The notes under the pieces were generated by a model. It had not been told where the DNA came from. It worked only from the letters and a program-made list of their open reading frames with translations, and searched no databases. This document shows positions 34,119 to 42,808 of a stretch of 64,000 nucleotides of DNA, piece after piece (the first letter of the stretch is position 1; every line of letters starts with the position of its first letter). Both the position numbers and the translations under genes were made by a program. Origin of the DNA: Ignavibacteriales bacterium (GTDB lineage Bacteria; Bacteroidota; Ignavibacteria; Ignavibacteriales; Ignavibacteriaceae); the NCBI GenBank assembly GCA_016707285.1, contig JADJIA010000005.1:558001-622000 (forward strand), given 5' to 3'.

Positions 34119-34493
34119 ATGTCACACGATTTACAATATATTGTAGCTTTCATTCTGGTAGCTGTGCTATTCAGTATTGTAGCTCTTCTTACAGCCTGGC
34201 TGTTAAGACCCAATCGCCCCACCTTCGAAAAACTCCAGGTGTATGAGTGTGGAGAAGAAACACAGGGTGTCCCCTACATTAAATATAATGTAAGGTTCTA
34301 TGTAGTCGCTCTCCTCTATCTCGTTTTTGGTGTTGAACTTGTGCTTGTGATCCCCTGGGTTGCATCATATCTTGAATATGGCCTCTTTGGACTTATACTC
34401 GGTCTCTTTTTCCTGATCATTCTCGGTGTTGGTATCGTTTATGAATGGAAAAAGGTGATCTCGACTGGTTCACTTATGAGGATGCTCTTGTAA
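34119..34493 (+). CDS. nuoA: NADH-quinone oxidoreductase subunit A, C-terminus truncated by frameshift
   Basis: 124 aa as read. NuoA has three membrane helices (about residues 10-29, 63-85, 91-110) and the conserved YECGEETQG loop, both present. After YEWKK the frame runs through VISTGSLMRMLL and stops. A shift of one base at the A5 run 34,449-34,453 continues as GDLDWFTYEDALVN and ends at 34,555, which looks like a normal NuoA tail. The first 110 residues include all three membrane helices. It is the first gene of the nuo operon. NuoA is a membrane-arm subunit of respiratory complex I. Confidence 0.9.
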   Translation: MSHDLQYIVAFILVAVLFSIVALLTAWLLRPNRPTFEKLQVYECGEETQGVPYIKYNVRFYVVALLYLVFGVELVLVIPWVASYLEYGLFGLILGLFFLIILGVGIVYEWKKVISTGSLMRMLL

Positions 34494-34555
34494 ACGCCCG
34501 AATTGTTAAAACTCCTGAGCAAAAAAAGAAAGTGATTAAGGAGGAAGTGGTCTGA
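34454..34555 (+). pseudogene. nuoA: Out-of-frame continuation of nuoA
   Basis: In the -1 frame the DNA encodes 33 residues beginning GDLDWFTYEDALVNARIV and ends in TGA overlapping the nuoB ATG as TGATG. The frame fits a six-A version of the A5 run. Without the shift 61 bases between nuoA and nuoB would be untranslated, unlike the other junctions of this operon. The cause can be a sequencing error, a true mutation, or ribosomal slippage. Confidence 0.75.
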
Positions 34556-35043
34556 TGGGATTTTTGGATAAAGAATTCACACAAGATAATATTGTTGTTA
34601 CAAACCTTGAAGCCCTGCTCAACTGGGCTCGCCTCTCTTCGATCTGGCAGACTACTTTTGGTATCGCCTGCTGTGCAATCGAAATGATGGCAACTTCAGC
34701 TTCTCACTACGATTTTGACAGGTTTGGGGTTATCCCCCGTCCCAGCCCGAGACAAGCTGATGTTATTATCATCTCAGGCACTGTTACTTTTAAAATGGCA
34801 ACCAGAATCAAAAGAATATATGAACAAATGCCCGAACCAAAGTTTGTGATCTCAATGGGCAGTTGCTCAAACTGCGGAGGTCCCTACTGGGAACATGGTT
34901 ATCATGTATTAAAAGGTGTTGACAGAGTGATTCCTGTTGATGTTTATGTTCCGGGATGTCCTCCAAGACCTGAAGCTCTCCTCGAGGGATTGTTAAAACT
35001 TCAGGAAAAAATCAGAAACGAATCCATGATTAAATCGGCTTAA
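34555..35043 (+). CDS. nuoB: NADH-quinone oxidoreductase subunit B
   Basis: 162 aa with the Cys ligands of cluster N2: GIACCAIEMMA (two adjacent Cys), GSCSNCGGPYW and PGCPPRPEALLEGL. NuoB lies at the junction of the peripheral and membrane arms and passes electrons to quinone. The ATG overlaps the nuoA frameshift tail's TGA by one base, and AAGGAGG lies upstream. Length is typical. It precedes nuoC by 3 bases. Confidence 0.97.
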   Translation: MGFLDKEFTQDNIVVTNLEALLNWARLSSIWQTTFGIACCAIEMMATSASHYDFDRFGVIPRPSPRQADVIIISGTVTFKMATRIKRIYEQMPEPKFVISMGSCSNCGGPYWEHGYHVLKGVDRVIPVDVYVPGCPPRPEALLEGLLKLQEKIRNESMIKSA

Positions 35044-35046
35044 CAA

Positions 35047-35577
35047 ATGAAGTCTTTTGAAGAAATTTTAGAATTGTTGAAATCGAATTTCAGCGGAGAG
35101 AATGATATTTCATCCTCAAAAGAAGGAACAGAGGATATTATAAATGTCTCCCCTTCTCTTATTAAGGAAGTATCAAAATTCCTGGCTTCAACTGAAGGCC
35201 TTGAGTTTGATTCCCTGATCCTGCTTTCCGGTGTTGATGACGAAAATGGTGAAAAAGTAAAACAGGAAGATGAATCGATCGACATCACCGGTGGAACACT
35301 TAGTGTATATTATCATATCGAATCTGTTAAACTCGTTCATAAGTTGATCTTAAAGGTTTCAGTTGAACGCGAAAATCCCGTGACCACCTCTGTTTCCTCT
35401 GTTTGGGGATGCGCAAACTGGCATGAAAGGGAAGCATTTGATATGATTGGAATAATTTTTAATGAACACCCCGATCTTAAAAGGATTTTGATGCCTTACG
35501 ATTGGGAAGGTGGTTATCCACTTCGAAAAGATTATAGAAACCCTGAATTTTATAACGGTATGAAAGTACCCTATTAA
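35047..35577 (+). CDS. nuoC: NADH-quinone oxidoreductase subunit C
   Basis: 176 aa with the 30-kDa subunit signature: SVWGCANWHEREAFDMIGIIFNEHPDLKRI split around WHEREAFDMIGI, then MPYDWEGGYPLRKDY. NuoC is a separate gene, not fused to nuoD as in Escherichia coli. It supports the quinone-proximal part of the peripheral arm. The start is ATG 3 bases after nuoB, and nuoD begins 7 bases after it. Confidence 0.95.
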   Translation: MKSFEEILELLKSNFSGENDISSSKEGTEDIINVSPSLIKEVSKFLASTEGLEFDSLILLSGVDDENGEKVKQEDESIDITGGTLSVYYHIESVKLVHKLILKVSVERENPVTTSVSSVWGCANWHEREAFDMIGIIFNEHPDLKRILMPYDWEGGYPLRKDYRNPEFYNGMKVPY

Positions 35578-35584
35578 TACTGCC

Positions 35585-36718
35585 ATGTCAAATACCATTA
35601 CAAAAAACTTAAAAACGGATGAGATGATCCTTAACATGGGACCACAACATCCTTCCACTCATGGAGTTCTCCGGGTTGAACTAAAACTTGACGGCGAAAA
35701 GATTATAGAAGCCGAACCACATATCGGTTATCTTCATCGCTGTTTTGAAAAGCACTGCGAAGCCCTCACATATCCTCAGATAATTCCTTATGTTGACAGA
35801 CTTGATTATCTCGCTTCAATGAATAATGAATTTGGTTTTGTTTTGGCGGTTGAAAAATTGCTCAAAATTGAGATACCTGAAAGAGTAGAATATATAAGAG
35901 TTATTACCGGTGAATTGCAACGAATTGCATCCCACCTTGTGGCTCTCGGAACTTTTGGACTTGATGTTGGTGCCTTCACTCCTTTTCTCTTCACATTCCG
36001 TGACAGAGAGAAAATTTTAAACCTGTTTGAAATTACATGTGGGGCTCGCCTTCTTTATAATTACCATTGGGTTGGTGGAGTATCTCACGATTTACATCCT
36101 GACTTTTTAAGACTGACAAAAGAATTTATAGATTATTTTAGGCCAAAAGTTGAAGAATTGAATGGATTGTTGAGTTACAACAAAATATTCATCGAAAGAA
36201 CTGCCAACATTGGTGTGATTCCTGTGGATGTTGCTATTAACTATGGTGTGTCGGGTCCAAGTCTAAGAGGATCAGGTATCAAATGGGATATCCGCAAAAA
36301 TGATCCTTATTCAATATACAACAAGTTTGACTTTGATATTCCGGTTGGACAAGGTCTTGCAGGAACCCTTGGTGACTGTTGGGACAGATATTTTGTAAGA
36401 GTTCTTGAAATTGAACAAAGTCTCAGGATTTTGGAACAGGCAATTGCGCAAATCCCCGAAGGTGATGTAACTTCTGCCATTCCAAAAAGAGTTAAACCAA
36501 ATGAAGGCATCTCTTACGCAAGAGTTGAAAATCCCAAAGGTGAACTCGGCTTCTTTATTGTAAGCAAAGGTGGTGTTCAACCGATGAGAGTTAAAGTTCG
36601 TGCCCCTTCATTTGTAAACCTGAGCGTTTTCCCCGAGATTGCCCCCGGACACATGGTTTCCGATGTGGTCGCAATTCTTGGAAGTCTTGATATTGTTTTA
36701 GGAGAAATTGACAGATGA
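35585..36718 (+). CDS. nuoD: NADH-quinone oxidoreductase subunit D
   Basis: 377 aa with the 49-kDa subunit motifs: NMGPQHPSTHGVLR near the N-terminus (quinone-site His), GYLHRCFEKHCE, YVDRLDYLASMNNE, GVSHDLHPDF and RVKVRAPSFVNLSVFP. NuoD with NuoB forms the quinone-binding cavity. The C-terminal DIVLGEIDR is the usual ending (complex I type, not a hydrogenase, which would carry CxxC nickel ligands). It overlaps nuoH by 4 bases (ATGA). Confidence 0.96.
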   Translation: MSNTITKNLKTDEMILNMGPQHPSTHGVLRVELKLDGEKIIEAEPHIGYLHRCFEKHCEALTYPQIIPYVDRLDYLASMNNEFGFVLAVEKLLKIEIPERVEYIRVITGELQRIASHLVALGTFGLDVGAFTPFLFTFRDREKILNLFEITCGARLLYNYHWVGGVSHDLHPDFLRLTKEFIDYFRPKVEELNGLLSYNKIFIERTANIGVIPVDVAINYGVSGPSLRGSGIKWDIRKNDPYSIYNKFDFDIPVGQGLAGTLGDCWDRYFVRVLEIEQSLRILEQAIAQIPEGDVTSAIPKRVKPNEGISYARVENPKGELGFFIVSKGGVQPMRVKVRAPSFVNLSVFPEIAPGHMVSDVVAILGSLDIVLGEIDR

Positions 36719-37773
36719 CAACAATTTTTAATGTTTGGGATTTTCTTCTTATCCTGTTGTACGCCATCATCCCGCTGGCCTACATCATTCCCTTCGCTCT
36801 GATGGCGGTTTATGCTGAAAGAAAAATTTCTGCATGGATTCAGAACAGAGTGGGACCAAACAGAACAGGCCCGATAGGATTATTCCAAACAACTGCAGAT
36901 ATCCTCAAATTAATGCAAAAAGAGGATATTGTGGCAAATGGCGCAGATAAAAAACTCTTTTTACTCGCCCCAATCGTGGTTTTTATTGGAAGTTATGCTG
37001 CCTATGCTGCCCTCCCTTTCACTTCGGTTTATATCGGCACAAACATCAACCTCGGTGTGCTTTATATGGTTGCCATTTCAGGTTTTGTGGTTGCGGGTAT
37101 AATATTCGCAGGTTGGGCATCCGACAATAAATATTCGATTATGGGTTCCCTCAGATCTGCCGCACAGTTGGTCAGTTATGAAATTCCAACCCTGTTTGTG
37201 ATTATCTCAATTTTCGCAATTACACAACAGTTTAACTTGCGTGAATTGAGCGAGATGCAAACCTCAAATATCCTTAACTGGGGTATTTTTGGATTTGACG
37301 GACTTGGTTATAAAAGAATCCTTTTAATACCCGTCCTTTTTGTTTTGATGATCATTCTCTTTATCAGCACACTCGCAGAAGTTAACAGAACACCTTTTGA
37401 TCTTCCCGAGGCTGAATCGGAACTTGTTGCCGGTTTTCATACTGAATACAGCGGAATGAAATTTGCCCTCTTTTTCCTCTCTGAATATGCAAATATGTTT
37501 GCTGTTTCAGGGCTGGTTACTGCGTTTTTCCTCGGCGGATATCAATCACCGTTTGGCTACCTTGGTAATCTGCTTGGATTGTCATGGCTTGTTCCTATAG
37601 AACAGGTGCTTTGGTTCCTCACTAAAGGTATTCTTCTTGTCTGTGTTCAAATCTGGATGAGATGGTCACTCCCCCGCCTTAGAATGGATCAACTTATGAG
37701 AGTTTGTTGGAAATATTTGATCCCGATAGGTTTTGTTTGCTTTATTTACATCACGATCGTAATGTACTTATAA
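36715..37773 (+). CDS. nuoH: NADH-quinone oxidoreductase subunit H
   Basis: 352 aa with about eight membrane helices. The family signature YAERKISAWIQNRVGPNRTGP is present as AERKISAWIQNRVGPNR, as are RSAAQLVSYEIP and NRTPFDLPEAESELVAGFHTEYS (core EAESELVAG). NuoH links the quinone site to the proton-pumping arm. Next gene nuoI begins after one base. Its length is typical. Confidence 0.96.
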   Translation: MTTIFNVWDFLLILLYAIIPLAYIIPFALMAVYAERKISAWIQNRVGPNRTGPIGLFQTTADILKLMQKEDIVANGADKKLFLLAPIVVFIGSYAAYAALPFTSVYIGTNINLGVLYMVAISGFVVAGIIFAGWASDNKYSIMGSLRSAAQLVSYEIPTLFVIISIFAITQQFNLRELSEMQTSNILNWGIFGFDGLGYKRILLIPVLFVLMIILFISTLAEVNRTPFDLPEAESELVAGFHTEYSGMKFALFFLSEYANMFAVSGLVTAFFLGGYQSPFGYLGNLLGLSWLVPIEQVLWFLTKGILLVCVQIWMRWSLPRLRMDQLMRVCWKYLIPIGFVCFIYITIVMYL

Positions 37774-37774
37774 T

Positions 37775-38314
37775 ATGATGACAGCACTAAATAATTATCT
37801 GAATGAAATAAAATCAGCAGTTTTAACAACTCTTGTTGGTATGAAAATTACCTGGAAGAATATGTTTTACGAGTCTGTAACTATTCAATACCCCGAGGTT
37901 AAACCTATTCTTACCGACAGGACAAGAAACAGGTTATTTGTAAATATGGACGACTGCATCGGTTGTGATCAATGCGCAAGGGCCTGCCCTGTGAGCTGTA
38001 TCGAAATTGAAACAGTAAAATCCATACCAACAGAAGACCTTGGAAAAACCAGCAACGGTAAAAAGAAAATGTTGTGGGTAACGAAGTTCGACATCGATTT
38101 CGCAAAATGCTGTTATTGCCAGCTTTGTGTATTCCCCTGTCCTACTGACTGTATCTATATGACAGATGTTTATGAATTTTCTGAATATGACCGTGATTCA
38201 CTTATTTACAACTTTGCCACCCTCACTCCTGAAGAGACTGCTGAAAAGAAAGAAAACTTCAGAATTTTACAGGAAAGCAAAGCCAAACCTGAACAACCAC
38301 CTACTGTTAGTTGA
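37775..38314 (+). CDS. nuoI: NADH-quinone oxidoreductase subunit I
   Basis: 179 aa with two 4Fe-4S motifs, CIGCDQCARACPVSC (about residue 60) and CCYCQLCVFPCPTDC (about 111), which bind clusters N6a and N6b. The N-terminal amphipathic helix and KNMFYESVTIQYPEV fit NuoI. It carries electrons to NuoB. The C-terminus is a charged tail. It is the peripheral subunit encoded within the membrane-arm gene block, as in most nuo operons. Confidence 0.96.
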   Translation: MMTALNNYLNEIKSAVLTTLVGMKITWKNMFYESVTIQYPEVKPILTDRTRNRLFVNMDDCIGCDQCARACPVSCIEIETVKSIPTEDLGKTSNGKKKMLWVTKFDIDFAKCCYCQLCVFPCPTDCIYMTDVYEFSEYDRDSLIYNFATLTPEETAEKKENFRILQESKAKPEQPPTVS

Positions 38315-38316
38315 TT

Positions 38317-38814
38317 ATGGAACTATTTGATCTGTTTTTCTACCTGTTTGCTTCTGTTATTGTCATCTCCGGTGCAGTAACAGTACTGAATAAAAACCTT
38401 ATTTACGCAGCGTTTGCACTTTTAATTCTTCTTAGCAGCGTTGCAGCGATGTTTTTTATTCTCGGTGCAGAATTTCTTGCCATGGTGCAAATTCTGATTT
38501 ATGTGGGCGGCGTGCTTATCCTGATCGTTTTTGGTATAATGCTCACCGGTCAGGTGAAATCAGTACCCATGAGAGAAAATTTTGTTTATCTCCTCATTGC
38601 TGCTGTTTTTACGGGTCTTTTGTGTGGACTCTTGGTAACAGGTATTACCGCAAGACCTGACATGACTCTTTCGGCAGATATTGCTTCAACACCGATAAAA
38701 ATGTTGGGCAATCTATTAATTAGTAAATATTATTTAATTTTTGGCATGCTTGGTGTTCTGCTATTGGTTATTCTTATAGCTGCTGCAGGCATGGCACGAA
38801 ACAATAAAGAATAG
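38317..38814 (+). CDS. nuoJ: NADH-quinone oxidoreductase subunit J
   Basis: 165 aa from ATG 38,317 (two bases after nuoI's stop); a TTG six bases upstream is less likely. Five membrane helices; the segment AALLIL-like AFALLILLSSVAAMFFILG, EFLAMVQILIYVGGVLILIVF and the C-terminal helix are standard for NuoJ, including the EFL(A)xxQI(L)IYVGAV block. It is a proton-pumping-arm subunit with a key flexible helix (TM3) in the family. Confidence 0.92.
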   Translation: MELFDLFFYLFASVIVISGAVTVLNKNLIYAAFALLILLSSVAAMFFILGAEFLAMVQILIYVGGVLILIVFGIMLTGQVKSVPMRENFVYLLIAAVFTGLLCGLLVTGITARPDMTLSADIASTPIKMLGNLLISKYYLIFGMLGVLLLVILIAAAGMARNNKE

Positions 38815-38816
38815 CT

Positions 38817-39122
38817 ATGGTTGGTCTAAATCATTTTCTGATTCTCACTTCAATTCTGTTCAGCCTTGGGCTTTTTGGTGTAATTACACGTAAGAACGCA
38901 ATCACTGTTCTTATGGGTCTTGAACTTATCCTTAACGCAGCTTCTCTGAACTTTGTAGCAATAACCAGATTCACCGATGTTGCTGCCAGCGGACAGGTAA
39001 TTTCACTGTTCATTATTGTTCTTGCAGCTTCAGAAGCAGCAATTGCACTGGCTATAGTTCTTAACTTGTATAAGAACTTTAATAATGTAAATGTTGATGA
39101 AATTAATTCCTTAAAAGAATAA
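38817..39122 (+). CDS. nuoK: NADH-quinone oxidoreductase subunit K
   Basis: 101 aa, the normal size, with three membrane helices. GLFGVITRKNAITVLMGLELILNAASLNF contains the membrane Glu conserved in NuoK (GLELILNA), and EAAIALAIVLNLYK carries the second conserved Glu. It is a small antiporter-like subunit of the membrane arm. It is separated from nuoJ by 2 and from nuoL by 3 bases. Confidence 0.94.
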   Translation: MVGLNHFLILTSILFSLGLFGVITRKNAITVLMGLELILNAASLNFVAITRFTDVAASGQVISLFIIVLAASEAAIALAIVLNLYKNFNNVNVDEINSLKE

Positions 39123-39125
39123 CTA

Positions 39126-41180
39126 ATGAACACTCAGCTTACAATCTTTCAGGTACTCATAGTTTTACTGCCATTATTTGGTTTTTTGGTCGCCATTCTG
39201 CCACCAAAAAGCTATAAAAAGATGTACATTGCCGAAGTTGGCATTATGTTCATCACTCTTGTCCTTTCGGCGGTATTATTTTTTATGAAGATATTCAGTC
39301 TTCCTGATGAGACAATCAGATCAACCTTCACTCTTTTCACCGTGGGTGGAAGTGACGGTTTTAATTTTATTGTTGATCTCACAATGGATAATATGACTGT
39401 TGCTCTTCTTTTTATGGTTTCGTTGATCAGTTTTCTTGTGCATTTCTTTTCACTTGAATACATGTCACATGAGCCGTTAAAGAATCGTTACTTCGGATAT
39501 CTTGGACTTTTCACTTTTTCGATGTTAGGACTGCTTAGCACCGGAAGTATCATTTTCATCTATATCTTTTGGGAACTTGTGGGACTTTCATCCTACCTTC
39601 TCATCGGTTTCTGGGGATTCAAAGATGAAGCAGCTTCTGCTTGCAGTAAAGCATTCATAACCAACCGTGTTGGTGATTTTGGGTTTTTCCTCGGAATATT
39701 GATGCTTTTTATCACCTATAACAGTTTTGATCTCTTTTTTATATTTGATCAGATTGGTGCAGGAAAATTTCCATTGGGTAGTGAAATGTGGCTGACGGTT
39801 ACCGGTCTGCTCCTGTTTGCAGGCGCTGTTGGTAAATCTGCTCAATTCCCCTTACATGTCTGGCTTCCTGATGCAATGGCGGGTCCAACCCCTGTCAGTG
39901 CCCTTATACACGCCGCTACGATGGTTGCAGCCGGTGTTTACATGATTGTTAGACTGTTTCCATTATTCACAGAGACATCGTTCCTTATAATAGGTTTTAT
40001 CGGTGGCTTCTCTGCTTTGATGGCTGCTACAATTGCATTGACACAAATCGACATTAAAAAGATACTTGCCTATTCAACTGTAAGCCAACTTGGTCTGATG
40101 GTACTCGCCGTTGGTGTTGGAGCATATCATGCAGCGATTATTCATCTTCTCTTTCATGCCTTTTTTAAAGCAGGATTATTTCTTGGTTCGGGTGCCATTA
40201 TTCATGCAACCCATTCACAGGATATTAATGACATGGGCGGGTTAAGGAAAAAGATGCCGGTAACCTTTTATACCACAGTTATCTATTCGCTGGCATTAGT
40301 GGGTTTCCCTCTTACCATCGGGTTTCTTAGTAAAGAGATGATTTTGACTTCCTCCATTACTCTGGGCTCCCTCTCCGGAAATTATATCTATTTTATCTTT
40401 GCTGTTCTTACAAGCACATTAACATCGTTTTACATATTCCGTTATGTATTTCTGATCTTTTTTGGGGAACCAAGAAATCATCATGCTTACGAACACGCGC
40501 ATGACTTCAATATCTTTATCAAACTGCCATTAATCGTTTTGGCAGCATTATGTTTCTTCTTCATATTTACTTTCAATCCCATTACCCTGCATGGCACCTG
40601 GCTGACGGATCTGATTTTCAGACTGCCAAAAATTCTGTTGCCGGACAATGTAACATATTCCTTCTTGACAAATGGTGCGGAAGGATCGATCTACTCTGAG
40701 GTTTATGCACATACAATGCATGCATCAGAGATTGTTGTTACGATTATTTCGCTCTTAATTATCTCCGGAGGTATTGGGACTGCATGGTATATGTATATGA
40801 AGAAAAAGCTTGTACCAAAAGTTCCTGAGGGATTCTTGGGCAAAGCTTATATGTTCTCCCAAAAAGCCTGGTACATCAACGAATTGTATGATGTAACAGT
40901 TATTAAAGGAACCATGCTTTTTGCCACATTGATGACAATTATCGATAAATATCTTGTGGATGGGATAATTAACCTTGGAGCAAAAATTACCATGATTCTT
41001 GGCAGATTCAGCGCCGGATTCGACAAGTATGTCGTTGACGGCTTTGTTAATCTGGTTGCCTGGATTAATGGATTAATCAGTATGATTTTAAGGAAATTCC
41101 AAACCGGTAAAGTTCAGACATATCTAACACTGGTTATGGTTTTCATTGTCTTTTTTGTAATGTATATTTTTTCTAATTAA
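39126..41180 (+). CDS. nuoL: NADH-quinone oxidoreductase subunit L
   Basis: 684 aa, antiporter-like, with about 16 membrane helices. The conserved segments FIYIFWELVGLSSYLLIGFW, GKSAQFPLHVWLPDAMAGPTPVSALIHAATMV and AYSTVSQLG include the lysine and glutamate residues of the proton path. It has the long amphipathic C-terminal helix typical of NuoL (residues about 560-684), which holds the membrane arm together. It ends 20 bases before nuoM. Confidence 0.95.
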   Translation: MNTQLTIFQVLIVLLPLFGFLVAILPPKSYKKMYIAEVGIMFITLVLSAVLFFMKIFSLPDETIRSTFTLFTVGGSDGFNFIVDLTMDNMTVALLFMVSLISFLVHFFSLEYMSHEPLKNRYFGYLGLFTFSMLGLLSTGSIIFIYIFWELVGLSSYLLIGFWGFKDEAASACSKAFITNRVGDFGFFLGILMLFITYNSFDLFFIFDQIGAGKFPLGSEMWLTVTGLLLFAGAVGKSAQFPLHVWLPDAMAGPTPVSALIHAATMVAAGVYMIVRLFPLFTETSFLIIGFIGGFSALMAATIALTQIDIKKILAYSTVSQLGLMVLAVGVGAYHAAIIHLLFHAFFKAGLFLGSGAIIHATHSQDINDMGGLRKKMPVTFYTTVIYSLALVGFPLTIGFLSKEMILTSSITLGSLSGNYIYFIFAVLTSTLTSFYIFRYVFLIFFGEPRNHHAYEHAHDFNIFIKLPLIVLAALCFFFIFTFNPITLHGTWLTDLIFRLPKILLPDNVTYSFLTNGAEGSIYSEVYAHTMHASEIVVTIISLLIISGGIGTAWYMYMKKKLVPKVPEGFLGKAYMFSQKAWYINELYDVTVIKGTMLFATLMTIIDKYLVDGIINLGAKITMILGRFSAGFDKYVVDGFVNLVAWINGLISMILRKFQTGKVQTYLTLVMVFIVFFVMYIFSN

Positions 41181-41200
41181 AGAAACCGGAAGAATATAAG

Positions 41201-42796
41201 ATGTCACAATTCCCGTATCTTTCAGTATTGACCTTTTTACCCCTTATTGCGGCACTGGCTCTGATCTTTGTGCCGGCTGAAAAGAAAAATTCAATCAGAT
41301 ATACCGCTCTTGGTGTGGTTATTATTCAGGTTCTCATCACAGTAGTTATGTGGATGAATTTTAACTTCAGTCTCGCCGGTATCAACGATATTAACGGTTA
41401 CCAGTTCATAGAGAAATTCGATTGGATTGTCTTGACAGGTATTCCACTTATTGGCACATTCAAGATTGAATATTTTCTTGGTCTTGATGGACTGAGCATG
41501 CCGATGGTAATCTTGAGTTCGATAATTGCCTTTATTGCGGTTATCTCTTCATGGAATATCGAAGATTCAACACACAAACCAAACAGTAGCAAAGGTTATT
41601 TCATCCTTTTGATGATCCTTAACACCGGTACACTTGGTGTATTTCTTGCTCTCGATTTTTTCATGTTCTATATTTTCTGGGAACTTGTTCTGCTTCCGAT
41701 GTACTTCCTTATCGGAATTTGGGGTGGACCAAGAAGAGAATATGCTGCCATCAAGTTTTTTATCTATACACTTGCCGGTTCAGTCTTAATTCTTTTGGCA
41801 ATTATCGGCTTATATCTGAGTGCTTACGAAAGTCCTGAGTTTAAGGTTCACACATTTAACATGTTAAACATGATGGATGCTGCCAACTTTAAACCCGACA
41901 GCGTGATGTCGGTACTTAATCCCGGAAATTTCAGGTTTCTTGCTTTCCTTGGATTATTTATCGGTTTTGCAATTAAAATACCCCTCTTTCCATTCCATAC
42001 ATGGCTTCCTGACGCACATGTTGAGGCTCCAACTCCTATCTCTGTTGTTCTTGCCGGTGTGCTCCTTAAAATGGGTGGCTACGCAATTCTCAGAATCATC
42101 TATCCTATATTCCCTGAACAAGTTCAGGAGTGGATGTGGTGGATTGCATGCCTTGGAATGATAAACATTGTTTATGGTGCTTATTGCGCTTTGGGTCAAA
42201 AAGATTTTAAGAAATTGATTGCCTATTCGTCAGTTTCACACATGGGATTTGTAGTCCTGGGAATTGCAGCTCTTGCTAAAGGTGGAAGCACACTCGGATT
42301 AACAGGTGGAGTTCTCCAGATGTTTAATCACGGTACTGTCACAGCAATGCTCTTCCTTATCGTGGGTGTCATTTATGAAAGAACTCACAAACGGGGTCTT
42401 GACGATTTTGGCGGACTTTCAGTTCAGATGCCTATGTACACAGGAATTGTAACTCTCGCATTTTTTGCCGCTTTTGGTCTGCCCGGTTTAAGCTCATTTG
42501 TTTCAGAGTTGATGATCTTCATCGGTGCATTTAGTACCGAATCGATCAGAACTTTAACCATCATCTCAGCAATAGGAATTGTGATGGGTGCAGTTTATAT
42601 GCTTAGAGCTCTGCAGAAAATTTTTCTTGGAAAGCCCAGAGAAGAATATAATGACTTAAAAGACCTGACTTTGAGAGAGTACATTATGTTTGTTCCTCTC
42701 GCAATCATCGTGATCATTTTTGGTATTTATCCAACACCAATGCTTGAGATTATGAACAGTAGCATGACTACCCTTCTTGATGCAGTGATGAAATAG
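41201..42796 (+). CDS. nuoM: NADH-quinone oxidoreductase subunit M
   Basis: 531 aa antiporter-like subunit with about 14 membrane helices. FWELVLLPMYFLIGIWGG, IPLFPFHTWLPDAHVEAPTPISVVLAG and YSSVSHMGFVVLG are the diagnostic NuoM blocks (LPDAHVEAPT versus LPDAMAGPT in NuoL). It moves protons in the membrane arm. Ends 12 bases before nuoN. Confidence 0.95.
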   Translation: MSQFPYLSVLTFLPLIAALALIFVPAEKKNSIRYTALGVVIIQVLITVVMWMNFNFSLAGINDINGYQFIEKFDWIVLTGIPLIGTFKIEYFLGLDGLSMPMVILSSIIAFIAVISSWNIEDSTHKPNSSKGYFILLMILNTGTLGVFLALDFFMFYIFWELVLLPMYFLIGIWGGPRREYAAIKFFIYTLAGSVLILLAIIGLYLSAYESPEFKVHTFNMLNMMDAANFKPDSVMSVLNPGNFRFLAFLGLFIGFAIKIPLFPFHTWLPDAHVEAPTPISVVLAGVLLKMGGYAILRIIYPIFPEQVQEWMWWIACLGMINIVYGAYCALGQKDFKKLIAYSSVSHMGFVVLGIAALAKGGSTLGLTGGVLQMFNHGTVTAMLFLIVGVIYERTHKRGLDDFGGLSVQMPMYTGIVTLAFFAAFGLPGLSSFVSELMIFIGAFSTESIRTLTIISAIGIVMGAVYMLRALQKIFLGKPREEYNDLKDLTLREYIMFVPLAIIVIIFGIYPTPMLEIMNSSMTTLLDAVMK

Positions 42797-42808
42797 GACG
42801 ACACAATA

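Noticed and set aside
34449..34455. Programmed -1 frameshifting as the default explanation for nuoA
   Set aside because: The site lacks the full AAAAAAG heptamer and no strong downstream structure was seen; a single-base error or mutation in an A run is simpler.
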